Origin: Paenibacillus silvisoli
GTDB taxonomy: Bacteria > Bacillota > Bacilli > Paenibacillales > Paenibacillaceae
DNA: 64,000 nucleotides
Assembly: GCF_030866765.1 (NCBI RefSeq)
Contig: NZ_CP133017.1
Location: 5,546,501 to 5,610,500, forward strand
Reading direction: 5' to 3'
The stretch's first letter is position 1. The number at the start of each line of letters is the position of its first letter. Below are positions 34,606 to 42,135 of the stretch, piece by piece. Both the position numbers and the translations under genes were made by a program. Below the pieces are notes generated by a model. It did not search any database, was not told where the DNA came from, and was given only the letters and a program-made list of their open reading frames with translations.

Positions 34606-36066
34606 TTATTTCTTCCTACTGAGCCGGCCTCCGTTTACTTCGTACACCTGATCGGCGACGTTCTCCAGCAGACGGGAATCGTGCGTAATAAACAAGATGG
34701 TTCCCGTATATTGCTTCATCATCGTTTCGAGCGCTTCTAAGGCGTGGATATCGAGAAAGTTGCTCGGTTCGTCCATAAGCAATAGGTTATAGCGGCCCAG
34801 CAGCAATTTGGAAAGCTGCAGTTTAATGATTTCGCCTCCGCTCAGTACGCAAAGCTCTTTATTCACGTCCTGATAAGAGAAGCCCATCGACGAAAGCACG
34901 GCGCGGATGTCGGACACGGAGTAATCGCAGTCTCTCTGCATAAACGCCATGACGTTCTGGTTAAGCTCGAACTTATACCCGTTCTGGACAAAATAGCCGA
35001 CCTCCGCCTTCGGCGATAAAACGATTCCGTGATCCCGGTCGCGGATCATGTTGAACAGCGTGGTTTTGCCGGATCCATTCGCGCCGGTAATCGCGATTTT
35101 AGCTCCGAGCGGGAATTGAAAGGAGGCGTTGTCGAAAATGATGCGGTCTCCGAATCTTTTGCAAATCTCATTCCCGATAATCGGAAAGGGGTTATGCAGC
35201 TCCAAGGCTTTGCTCTGACGGAACTGCACTTGTCTCGCGATTTCCGGTGCGGCTACGCTGCCAAGCGCCTCCATTCGCCGTTCCATGTTTTTCGCGGCCG
35301 CGCTAAGCTTCTTCTGCTTGCTGCCTTGGGACATTTGATGGCCAAGCCTTCCGCCGCTTTCCGTATTGCTGTTCCTGCTTTTTCCCTTCACCTTCTGATC
35401 CAGCTTCCGGGCTTTGCTTTTCTTCTCCTCGATGGCCTGCTCCAGCCGTTCCCGCTCCGCCACATGCAGCTTATATTGAGCGGCCTGGCTTTGCCATTCC
35501 TCTTCCTTCTGGGCCAAATAATCGGAATAGCCGCCCCAATATTCGGTGATCTTCCCGTCCTTCAGCTCCCAGATCTTATCGACGACCTGATCCAGAAAAT
35601 AACGATCATGACTAATGACAAGCAGAGCCCCGGCATAATGCTTAAGACGATGAACAAGAAAGTCGACGCCTTCGCGGTCCAGATGACAGGTCGGTTCATC
35701 GGCGAACAGGCCGTGCACGCCTCCCGACAGCGCCTGCGCGATTTTGATACGCGTCTCTTCTCCGCCGCTCATCGTCTCCGTTTGCACGCGATCGACGCCT
35801 AATCGGCCCATAAGGGCGAAGTCTTGTACTTCGTGAATGACCGCTTCCTCCACCTGAGGGATATAGGCAAACGAGCCATTCCGTTCAATCTTGCCGTATG
35901 ACGGAACGATTTCCCCCAACAGTGCTTTGAGCAAGGTGCTTTTCCCGGCACCGTTAGCTCCGACCAGGCCGATTCGGTCGTATGCATACAGCTCCAACTG
36001 TTCAATATCGAGTACGTCGCGTCCCGAATATTCCACTACCATCTGACTTGCTTTGACTACTAACAT
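34606..36066 (-). CDS. ARE-type ABC-F ribosome protection protein
   Basis: A 486-residue protein of two ABC domains with no membrane segments. Domain 1 has Walker [10 protein letters not shown], signature [15 protein letters not shown] and Walker [11 protein letters not shown]; domain 2 has [24 protein letters not shown] and [10 protein letters not shown]. The linker between them (about residues 190-280), with [20 protein letters not shown], resembles Msr/Vga/VmlR antibiotic-resistance ABC-F proteins, which enter the E site and displace drugs from the ribosome. GGAGGG precedes the ATG. It lies behind a long attenuator leader whose first ORF carries a macrolide-arrest motif, so macrolide resistance is the best guess. 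The drug range is not readable from sequence. Confidence 0.88.
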   Translation of the reverse strand: MLVVKASQMVVEYSGRDVLDIEQLELYAYDRIGLVGANGAGKSTLLKALLGEIVPSYGKIERNGSFAYIPQVEEAVIHEVQDFALMGRLGVDRVQTETMSGGEETRIKIAQALSGGVHGLFADEPTCHLDREGVDFLVHRLKHYAGALLVISHDRYFLDQVVDKIWELKDGKITEYWGGYSDYLAQKEEEWQSQAAQYKLHVAERERLEQAIEEKKSKARKLDQKVKGKSRNSNTESGGRLGHQMSQGSKQKKLSAAAKNMERRMEALGSVAAPEIARQVQFRQSKALELHNPFPIIGNEICKRFGDRIIFDNASFQFPLGAKIAITGANGSGKTTLFNMIRDRDHGIVLSPKAEVGYFVQNGYKFELNQNVMAFMQRDCDYSVSDIRAVLSSMGFSYQDVNKELCVLSGGEIIKLQLSKLLLGRYNLLLMDEPSNFLDIHALEALETMMKQYTGTILFITHDSRLLENVADQVYEVNGGRLSRKK

Positions 36067-36069
36067 GTA

Positions 36070-36133
36070 TTTACCCTCCTTCGGAAATCGCAGCGTTCCG
36101 TTTCTTCGTTCGCAGGCTAACCTGCGATTTGCG
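36070..36133 (-). promoter_or_regulatory. Alternative hairpins at the ABC-F ribosome binding site
   Basis: Two mutually exclusive stems can form. One is the local CGCAGG/CCTGCG (36112-36127). The other is longer and pairs CGCAAATCGCAG (36122-36133) with CTGCGATTTCCG (36083-36094), 11 of 12 bases, ending directly at AAGGAGGG. Ribosome stalling on the preceding short ORF would favour one over the other, a translation-attenuation layout like that of erm and cat genes. Confidence 0.6.
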
Positions 36134-36142
36134 AATGGAGGA

Positions 36143-36178
36143 CTAAATAAAGAAGTAGAACCAGTAAGACACGATCAT
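36143..36178 (-). CDS. Leader peptide 2 of the ABC-F gene ([11 protein letters not shown])
   Basis: An 11-codon ORF ending in TAG, with AAGGAG (36186-36191) 7 bases before the ATG, a near-ideal initiation site. The peptide is almost wholly hydrophobic and aromatic. Its stop lies 10 bases before the arm of the hairpin next to the ABC-F ribosome binding site. Position and signals suggest a regulatory uORF. I do not recognise this peptide from known leaders. Confidence 0.7.
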   Translation of the reverse strand: MIVSYWFYFFI

Positions 36179-36211
36179 TTCAAAGCTCCTTTCCGTATTT
36201 TGTTCGGCGAA

Positions 36212-36254
36212 AATAAAAAAGCAGACCTAATCCCAATCGTGGGTTTAAGTCTGC
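36212..36254 (-). terminator. Strong intrinsic terminator in the ABC-F leader
   Basis: On the minus strand GCAGAC and GTCTGC form the outer stem, with CCCA/TGGG inside (36221-36254), followed by TTTTTTATTTT. It lies upstream of the gene in the same transcript, so it must be bypassed for expression. This makes it an attenuator rather than an ordinary end. Confidence 0.85.
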
Positions 36255-36304
36255 ATGCATGACGAAATAACGAGAACTCAGCCATCAAAGCCAGGCATCG
36301 CTAA

Positions 36305-36330
36305 AAAAGCCGCCCGGATTGCGGTCGATG
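36305..36330 (-). terminator. Second terminator-like hairpin in the ABC-F leader
   Basis: On the minus strand CCGC and GCGG flank a 7-base loop, then C and six T. The left arm is part of a 15-base segment (36316-36330) that pairs at 14 of 15 positions with the start region of leader ORF 1 (36425-36439), so terminator and antiterminator forms compete. Confidence 0.6.
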
Positions 36331-36354
36331 TCCCCTTGCGTCAAATAAGCAGCA

Positions 36355-36380
36355 CAAAAAAGCCCACTGTTGTGGTAAAA
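36355..36380 (-). terminator. First, weak terminator-like hairpin in the ABC-F leader
   Basis: On the minus strand CCAC-AACA-GTGG is followed by GC and six T, 22 bases after the stop of leader ORF 1. The stem is only 4-5 bp. It may act as a pause site. Confidence 0.4.
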
Positions 36381-36400
36381 TCCGCTTCTTCATGACTTGC

Positions 36401-36427
36401 TTACCTTAAACGCATGGCATGTATCAT
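36401..36427 (-). CDS. Leader peptide 1 of the ABC-F gene (MIHAMRLR)
   Basis: An 8-codon ORF, ATG ATA CAT GCC ATG CGT TTA AGG TAA, with a perfect GAGGAGG (36438-36444) at 10 bases. The peptide MIHAMRLR ends in MRLR, the minimal macrolide-dependent arrest motif known from ErmDL (MTHSMRLR...), and resembles the MsrA leader (MTASMRLK). It is the first ORF of the transcript from the promoter at 36460-36488. Drug-stalled ribosomes here should change the folding of the downstream terminators. Confidence 0.85.
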   Translation of the reverse strand: MIHAMRLR

Positions 36428-36459
36428 CGATCGCAATCCTCCTCATCTTAGATAGTCGT

Positions 36460-36488
36460 ATCGTAACATCGACCGCTGGATACGTCAA
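36460..36488 (-). promoter_or_regulatory. Promoter of the ABC-F leader transcript
   Basis: On the minus strand TTGACG (36483-36488), a 17-base spacer and TACGAT (36460-36465). The predicted start is near 36453, giving a leader of about 385 nt before the ABC-F ATG. It begins 2 bases after the stop of the upstream HTH gene. Confidence 0.8.
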
Positions 36489-36490
36489 TT

Positions 36491-37069
36491 TCAGATCCTT
36501 ACCAGTTCATCCCCCGTATCCGCGTCGGCAGCCGGTTCCGCGTCTTTCATCATGACGACGATCTCGTTCGTCAAATATTCGTAGGCCGCCACCCACTCGT
36601 TCGAAATGACGAGCTCGCTCAACGCCTCGTCGCTGACATCCCCGTTCCGGTTCATGCGAATCAATTGATGAAGGGCCAGCTTGTCCCAGCCGATGCAATC
36701 CGTTGTCGGGATCCCGAGCGTGAAGCAGCGGTTCTTCTTCGCTTCCTCTTCGGCGTCGTAATCCTCTTGAAGGCTGAGGAAATGCATGAGCAGCTCATCC
36801 AGAAGCGCCGCGCTGGACTCGCTGATCGGCCGCTCTCTCAGCTCAAGAATCTTAGCCGACATGTCCAAAATCGCCTTATCCTGCTCGCTCAGCTTGCCGG
36901 GGATGAACGGCTTGACCGTGGAAGCAGGAATCTCCCATCTGCTCTTTCTTCCTTTGCTTTTGCGTCTCCCTTGCAGCGTCCCCGTTGCCAGCCACTGATA
37001 AATGACGCGCTTCTCTTTATTCAGCATGATCGCGACTTCTTCCACCGTGAACACGGGTTCATGGGCCAC
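36491..37069 (-). CDS. HTH-domain protein of unknown role
   Basis: A 192-residue protein. An excisionase/MerR-type helix-turn-helix (FTVEEVAIMLNKEKRVIYQWLATGTLQGRR, residues 7-40) is followed by a helical region and an acidic C-terminus (ending EPAADADTGDELVRI). The start is GTG at 37069 with GGGAGG 8 bases upstream. It lies directly before the ABC-F leader but has no obvious link to it. It may regulate its own or neighbouring genes; the target is unknown. Confidence 0.7.
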   Translation of the reverse strand: MAHEPVFTVEEVAIMLNKEKRVIYQWLATGTLQGRRKSKGRKSRWEIPASTVKPFIPGKLSEQDKAILDMSAKILELRERPISESSAALLDELLMHFLSLQEDYDAEEEAKKNRCFTLGIPTTDCIGWDKLALHQLIRMNRNGDVSDEALSELVISNEWVAAYEYLTNEIVVMMKDAEPAADADTGDELVRI

Positions 37070-37158
37070 TGTATTCGCCTCCCAGCTATGAAACTATCGA
37101 TTGTTTCATAGATATGTGCCGGAGGGCGATTGTATGACGGCTAGATCACTCAAAAGAG

Positions 37159-38307
37159 CTATTTTTTCATGATCTTCGCGATCCCCATATCGCTTAGACC
37201 TACGCTCACATCAATCTCGCCTAAAGATTCAGGCGTCAATGGGAGCTCGCCTTCTTTCTCCATTCGATGCCATTCTTTCGGATTGGACCGGTAGAGCGAA
37301 TTCGAAAGACCCAGAAGATCCGCGCCTGATTTAAGCCCGATCAGATACGTGCTCTGAATCTGCTTCTTTATTTCCTTGGCAGCGAGGTCTGTCATTTCTT
37401 TCTCCGTAGCGAACCTTTCCTGCTCCGTTATCACCCCTTGCGCTTTGACCTTAATGGTAAAGGTCAGATTTCCACCGGATAGCTTAGGCTCGATGGAAGG
37501 CTTTATTTTCGACAAAATCATCATCGCAAGCGGCTTTTGACCGGTTAGAAGCAGCAAAGGCGTGCGGACGGTTTTTTTCTCCATCCATCTGAGGCCCATC
37601 ACATCGTCAAGCTTAAAGCACCCCCTCAATTGTTTACTTTGAAGGGCGCATACTCCCGCTTGCTGAAGCTGCGGCAAAGACGTCTTATTCTCTGTCCAGT
37701 GATCCTTGTTAACGCTTATTGCGGGAAGCAGCAAGATCTGTCCATCCTCCTCCCATTTCCAAATAAATTTGTATAAATATAGAGGGGCAACATATGAGCT
37801 TTGGGAGTAACGATCCAGCGGCGTATTTAATTGCGAATAGAGCGTCGACATATTTTGCATGGGAGATGTGCTTAAAATATCTTCGATCGATCCCCGGGTT
37901 ACCATCGTCCATATGGTGTAGCGGAACTCGTAATACCTGTTCATTTGATCCAACATGCCATGAATGATATCCGGCCGCAGCGCCGCTTTCGTAAACACCA
38001 ACGTTTTCACGTGGCCCCAGGATAGTTTCAGCTGGGCTGATTTATAGAGATCAAAGGCTGCTTCATCCACGGTCCTTCCTTCACCCTTGCCAATCGAAAC
38101 AAGCTCCTTGTTCGTTCCCGCCCCTGCTTCTTTCTTGGCAATATTGTTAAAGCTAATCATTTGGATGTACAACACGACTTTTCCACGCTCATAATCAACG
38201 CCGATCGAATTGACATAAGCGAGATGTTCGATTTCTTTGGCCCCCCAGCATCCGGATAACAACAGAATAACGAGCCCAAAGACACCTGCTAGTCGTACGA
38301 TCTTCAC
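37159..38307 (-). CDS. Ger(x)C-family germinant receptor lipoprotein
   Basis: A 382-residue lipoprotein, lipobox LLSGC near residue 21 and the family start CWGAKEIEHLAYVNSIGVDYE. GerC-type subunits sit on the outer face of the spore inner membrane with GerA- and GerB-type partners and are needed for nutrient sensing. Its ATG overlaps the GerA-type stop by 4 bases. It is the last gene of the operon. Confidence 0.92.
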   Translation of the reverse strand: MKIVRLAGVFGLVILLLSGCWGAKEIEHLAYVNSIGVDYERGKVVLYIQMISFNNIAKKEAGAGTNKELVSIGKGEGRTVDEAAFDLYKSAQLKLSWGHVKTLVFTKAALRPDIIHGMLDQMNRYYEFRYTIWTMVTRGSIEDILSTSPMQNMSTLYSQLNTPLDRYSQSSYVAPLYLYKFIWKWEEDGQILLLPAISVNKDHWTENKTSLPQLQQAGVCALQSKQLRGCFKLDDVMGLRWMEKKTVRTPLLLLTGQKPLAMMILSKIKPSIEPKLSGGNLTFTIKVKAQGVITEQERFATEKEMTDLAAKEIKKQIQSTYLIGLKSGADLLGLSNSLYRSNPKEWHRMEKEGELPLTPESLGEIDVSVGLSDMGIAKIMKK

Positions 38308-39752
38308 GGCCCATCATCTCCGTTTTGTTTAAAAAAGCGAGGCGGACCCTCCTTTTTCCCCCAAGGCATTCGGAACAAAATCTTGTACAGGTCGCGGATG
38401 CTGATCGGAGCTATAGGACTTATATATTTGACGCCGAACGTTTCCAGATTGACCATATAGATGGCGATAGCCAAAATGCAGATCAATAATCCATACAAGC
38501 CCAGTATGCCGCTAATCACCAAAACGACTAAACGCAGCAGACTAACGATGCCGACCATATTCTGATTCACCATCGTAAATGACGCCAATACCGAGATCGC
38601 GACTACCACAAGAATGCCCGGCGCCGTCATTCCCGAACTAATGGCTGCCTGTCCGACGATCAATCCGCCCACAACGGATATGGTCTGTCCGATGGAGGAA
38701 GGCAAGCGCATGCCCGCTTCCCGAAACAATTCGAATAGAAGGATCATGACGATGGCCTCGAGAGGAGCCGGGAGCGGAACGCCTTGTCTGGAAATAACAA
38801 GCGTCCCGAGCAACGTGAACGGGAGCTGATCCTGATGGTAGGTTAGCAGCGCGATCCAAAATCCGGGGAGGAACACGGAAAGAAAGACGCCGCATATTCG
38901 AAGCATGCGCGTAAACATGACAAACAAATTCAGCGTATAGGCATCCTCTGAGGTATTAAACAAAAAGGTGATGTTAACAGGACCAATAATCACGGTAGGC
39001 GAGCCTTCGACCACGATGACAAATCTGCCGTGCATGAGAGAATTCACCGCAAAATCCGGTCTGCCCGTATATACGAACTTCGAGAATGTCGTATGACCGA
39101 CAAGCAGTTCTTCCAGGTGCGTAGTGCTGACCACCCCTTTTACCTGCACATTGGCCAGCTTGGATTTCACCATCTCGACAATAGCCGGATTCATGGTATC
39201 TTTCATATACAACAGCATGGTTCTCGTCTGCGTCTGCGTACCAAGCGTATATTCTTCTATAGCCAGCTCATTCGTCTTCAGCCTTTTTCGAATTAAGGCG
39301 ACATTGGTTTTCGCTTCCTCTATAAATCCGTCCCGGGGACCCCTAATCGATATCTCCGCATTCGTTTCCTCCGGCGTCCTTTGCGGCACATTGGCTATAT
39401 TCCAGGCATACATGCAGGACGTGTCATAAAAATAAACCAATAGTTCGCCATTGAAGACGTGATTCATGATGTTCTGAGCATCCCATTGCTGCGGCATGGG
39501 GCTGAGCTGGAATGGCAGGTGCTGCCTAAGCTCCGCGTCGCTTGAAATGGCATGTTCCCGAAACATCTCAATCAGATGGGGGATAAAATACTGATGAATC
39601 CGATTAGCGTCGCACAGTCCCTCGCAATAGATCAGGAGCAGCGCGGATGGGGCTCCGTCCTTTTGCGCGACAGTCAAATCGTTAAACTGTACATCGCTGC
39701 AGGCTTCGAACAGCTGCCGCAGCTTTCGGTCCAGCTCCATCGTATTTCTCAT
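38304..39752 (-). CDS. GerA-family germinant receptor subunit
   Basis: A 482-residue spore membrane protein. A hydrophilic N-terminal domain of about 250 residues is followed by five or so hydrophobic segments (for example MLRICGVFLSVFLPGFWIALLTYHQDQLP). The motif GGLIVGQAAISSGMTAPGILVVVAIS is typical of GerAA/GerKA. It binds nutrients together with the GerB-type subunit. The frame is open to 39827, but the ATG at 39752 overlaps the stop of the upstream gene (ATGA). Confidence 0.93.
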   Translation of the reverse strand: MRNTMELDRKLRQLFEACSDVQFNDLTVAQKDGAPSALLLIYCEGLCDANRIHQYFIPHLIEMFREHAISSDAELRQHLPFQLSPMPQQWDAQNIMNHVFNGELLVYFYDTSCMYAWNIANVPQRTPEETNAEISIRGPRDGFIEEAKTNVALIRKRLKTNELAIEEYTLGTQTQTRTMLLYMKDTMNPAIVEMVKSKLANVQVKGVVSTTHLEELLVGHTTFSKFVYTGRPDFAVNSLMHGRFVIVVEGSPTVIIGPVNITFLFNTSEDAYTLNLFVMFTRMLRICGVFLSVFLPGFWIALLTYHQDQLPFTLLGTLVISRQGVPLPAPLEAIVMILLFELFREAGMRLPSSIGQTISVVGGLIVGQAAISSGMTAPGILVVVAISVLASFTMVNQNMVGIVSLLRLVVLVISGILGLYGLLICILAIAIYMVNLETFGVKYISPIAPISIRDLYKILFRMPWGKKEGPPRFFKQNGDDGP

Positions 39753-40837
39753 GATTTTATGCCTCTCCATCTGTTTCCGACATGGATTAAACCAATCACA
39801 AGGAGGAAATAGCCCGACATCACCCAAAATATACCGGGTAACAAAACCTCTGTGATCAAGTTAATATACTTAGGATCGCTAAGGGGGAGAATAACCGCTG
39901 TTAATTGGATCACGCATACAAGGGATATAGCAACTACCCTTTTCCCTTTTTTCTTAATATTTAGAATGTCGTTAATTAAAAAGAGCGTTAGTGAAATTCT
40001 CAAGAAGGCCCCGCTGAACCACTGATAGATACTCAAAAAATCCATGTGCTCAATATAATGGCCAATCGTTACGAGCCGCCATTCTTCATAGGCCGTAAAC
40101 CTTAAAAAAGAAGCTTGCTTGGGACCAAACTCGACGATCGCCCCGACAAGCGGTCCAAAAGTTAGCCCTATAAGGATCAAGGCTAAGAAAACAAGCGACA
40201 GGAACGAAATGCGGGAACGAATGTGATGCCGCATAAATAACAGCAGCGACAATTCAATCAATCCCGCTTCAACATAAATAACGCCATGCCAAATTGGATT
40301 CATGCCATGCTCTAAAAACGGCTTAAGCAAGGAATAATCCTTATTCGGTACGTTAGCCGTCATCACATAAAATCCGAAAATGACGACAAGAGGCAGAAAT
40401 ATGGCAGCTGTATTGGCGATCGACTCGATCCCTTTATAGGCATTGAATGCGCAAACAATCAACAAAGGCGCCGCTAAGACGAGCGTTGGCGTGAGCGTTG
40501 AAAACGAAAGATGGATCCAGGTAACCGTTTCCTTCAAGGTAACGGTCGATAAAGTAAGCATGTAGATACAGGCAATCCCTGCCAGCAAGTAGGATACGGC
40601 CGCGCCGTAGGTTGCTTTTAACCATTGAAAAAGCCCTATATCCCGTTTCTTTTTCAAGGCCGAATACAGCAGTACGACCCAAATCATATACAAAGCGCCG
40701 GAAAGCAAAACAGAGATCCAGCCGTCGCGCTGTGCTTTATCCAATACCATCGGGATGATAATGACATGATTCAACAATCCAACCGAAAGCATGAACATCA
40801 TGCTTGTTTGCAAGAACGATATTGAACCGGCTTTCAT
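39749..40837 (-). CDS. GerB-family germinant receptor permease subunit
   Basis: A 362-residue, ten-helix protein of the GerAB/amino-acid permease-like family, beginning MKAGSISFLQTSMMFMLSVGLLNHVIIIP. GerB subunits form the germinant-binding pocket. The frame is open to 40927, but AGGTGA lies before the ATG at 40837. It leads a B-A-C operon; the best-known gerA operon has order A-B-C. Confidence 0.92.
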   Translation of the reverse strand: MKAGSISFLQTSMMFMLSVGLLNHVIIIPMVLDKAQRDGWISVLLSGALYMIWVVLLYSALKKKRDIGLFQWLKATYGAAVSYLLAGIACIYMLTLSTVTLKETVTWIHLSFSTLTPTLVLAAPLLIVCAFNAYKGIESIANTAAIFLPLVVIFGFYVMTANVPNKDYSLLKPFLEHGMNPIWHGVIYVEAGLIELSLLLFMRHHIRSRISFLSLVFLALILIGLTFGPLVGAIVEFGPKQASFLRFTAYEEWRLVTIGHYIEHMDFLSIYQWFSGAFLRISLTLFLINDILNIKKKGKRVVAISLVCVIQLTAVILPLSDPKYINLITEVLLPGIFWVMSGYFLLVIGLIHVGNRWRGIKS

Positions 40838-40871
40838 AAATTTCACCTGTCGGTTTAGAAAATTATTCCTG

Positions 40872-40901
40872 TAGTGTGCCGCATTTCTCCGAATATATTC
40901 A
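40872..40901 (-). promoter_or_regulatory. Sigma-G-type promoter of the germinant receptor operon
   Basis: On the minus strand TGAATA (40896-40901), a 17-base spacer and CACACTA (40872-40878), close to the forespore sigma-G pattern (TGNATA / CATACTA). The gerB-type ATG is 35 bases downstream. This agrees with forespore expression of germinant receptors. Confidence 0.7.
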
Positions 40902-40940
40902 AAAAAAAATAGACCGTCCTCTCGCAAGGGATACGGTCTA
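40901..40940 (-). terminator. Terminator of the PhyH-type gene
   Basis: TAGACCGT and ACGGTCTA form the outer stem, followed on the minus strand by nine T. It ends the dioxygenase transcript and abuts the ger promoter. Confidence 0.85.
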
Positions 40941-40947
40941 CTTGAGT

Positions 40948-41757
40948 TTACATCCTGCCAAAATCATACCGCGCTCTCCGAGTCTGGTCGCCGGTCAAAA
41001 ACGTCCGTGCACTCTCGTTCAAGCGCGCCAAGAACGCTTCACTTGGATTTGACGGATGATCATATTCGCGCATGAACGGCGGCACATAGCCGGTAATCAT
41101 AATATATCGGGTGTTGTCCGAACGAATCGGCGTGACCGAGTGAATGAGCGATTCCGTGAACAAGAGCACGCTCCCCGCCTTCCCTTGCACCTGATGCACC
41201 ATCCATGGCTCAAGTTGGGAAACAAACTCTCGGTCCGTCGAAGTGCGATGAGTACCGGGAATAACGCTCGTCCCCCCATCATCGGGACCGATATCGGTCA
41301 GAAAGACGATCGCTTTGATCCACAAATAGTGACTGCGCCCTTCCACTGCATATCGGCTAAAATCCGGACTTATTCCCCGATGCCAGCCATAGCTCTTGAT
41401 ATCGGTCTGCCGCTCTTCGGGATTCCGCCTGTTAATCGAGCATTCCTGCTCCTCGTAACGAACTCGTCCTCCTACGATCTCTTCCGCGTAAGCCAGCACC
41501 TTCGGATGCATGGCCATCTCCAGAAACACTGGATCATACTCGATGCAGGGACCGAATTTGGAAAAGTAAGGCGTACCGGTGAGCTTGCGCGGCTTGCCGT
41601 CCGGATAAATTTCCGAATGGTCCGCCGTCGGCAGCTCTGCATCCATGCGATCCATCGCTTGGCGCGTCCGTTCGATCAGATCCGCCTCTACCACATCGGG
41701 AATCACGACATAACCATACGTATCCATCAGAAATCTCTGCTTCGCCGTCAGCAACAT
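40948..41757 (-). CDS. Phytanoyl-CoA dioxygenase (PhyH) family protein
   Basis: A 269-residue protein of the Fe(II)/2-oxoglutarate PhyH family. The fold signature is ASEL-like: YGWHRGISPDFSRY near residue 130, DIGPDDGGTSVIPGTHR near 175, and a distal His in FTESLIHSVTPIRSDNTRY. In place of the usual HxD metal motif it reads H-R-G; HxG occurs in some PhyH clades and in 2-oxoglutarate halogenases. The frame is open to 41814, but GGGGGAGAGG supports the ATG at 41757. A structured leader and strong terminator precede it. Confidence 0.82.
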   Translation of the reverse strand: MLLTAKQRFLMDTYGYVVIPDVVEADLIERTRQAMDRMDAELPTADHSEIYPDGKPRKLTGTPYFSKFGPCIEYDPVFLEMAMHPKVLAYAEEIVGGRVRYEEQECSINRRNPEERQTDIKSYGWHRGISPDFSRYAVEGRSHYLWIKAIVFLTDIGPDDGGTSVIPGTHRTSTDREFVSQLEPWMVHQVQGKAGSVLLFTESLIHSVTPIRSDNTRYIMITGYVPPFMREYDHPSNPSEAFLARLNESARTFLTGDQTRRARYDFGRM

Positions 41758-41826
41758 GATCCTCTCCCCCTCAATATTATCGCAGTAACCAGAATCCATT
41801 TTAGCATTTATCAAAATATTCCAAAA

Positions 41827-42044
41827 GCAAAAAAGACCATCTTATCAGATAGAATTATCTATCGATAAGATGATCTTTGCTTGTGTGAGTTGTAATTCAC
41901 TTTGACACAAAAAACTTACCATATACGACTACTCTGTAACGAGCTTTTGAGGGCCGTCAATGTTGCTCTACTCTAGAAAACCCTCCCTAGATCGTTCAAC
42001 CACGCGGCTTCTTAATCATATATATTATTGTCATCCGATATCAA
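41827..42044 (-). promoter_or_regulatory. Structured leader RNA with terminator before the PhyH gene, or a small RNA
   Basis: On the minus strand TTGATA (42039-42044) and TATATG (42017-42022), 16 bases apart, could start a transcript near 42010. It contains AACGA/TCGTT and GAGGG/CCCTC pairings, a GTGA/TCAC hairpin, and ends in a 20-bp stem (41832-41877) followed by TTTTTT. That terminator lies about 70 bases before the PhyH ATG. This is the layout of a riboswitch or attenuator, but I recognise no known class. Confidence 0.5.
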
Positions 42045-42077
42045 AGCTAGCCGCGGGTCTCATGCCTCGTGCTAACA

Positions 42078-42104
42078 TAAAAGGAGCTGCCTGAAGGCTG
42101 CTCC
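42078..42104 (-). terminator. Terminator of the stalk-domain protein gene
   Basis: GGAGCAGCC pairs with GGCAGCTCC on the minus strand (one mismatch) around a 4-base loop, followed by TTTTATG. It lies 32 bases after the stop. Confidence 0.75.
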
Positions 42105-42135
42105 CAACAACTGCTATGAAATTATCAACATTGAC

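Noticed and set aside
36321..36476. An 11-bp inverted match between 36321-36331 and 36466-36476 as an antiterminator
   Set aside because: The upstream arm lies in the promoter spacer and would not be transcribed. The 15-base pairing with 36425-36439 is the better candidate.
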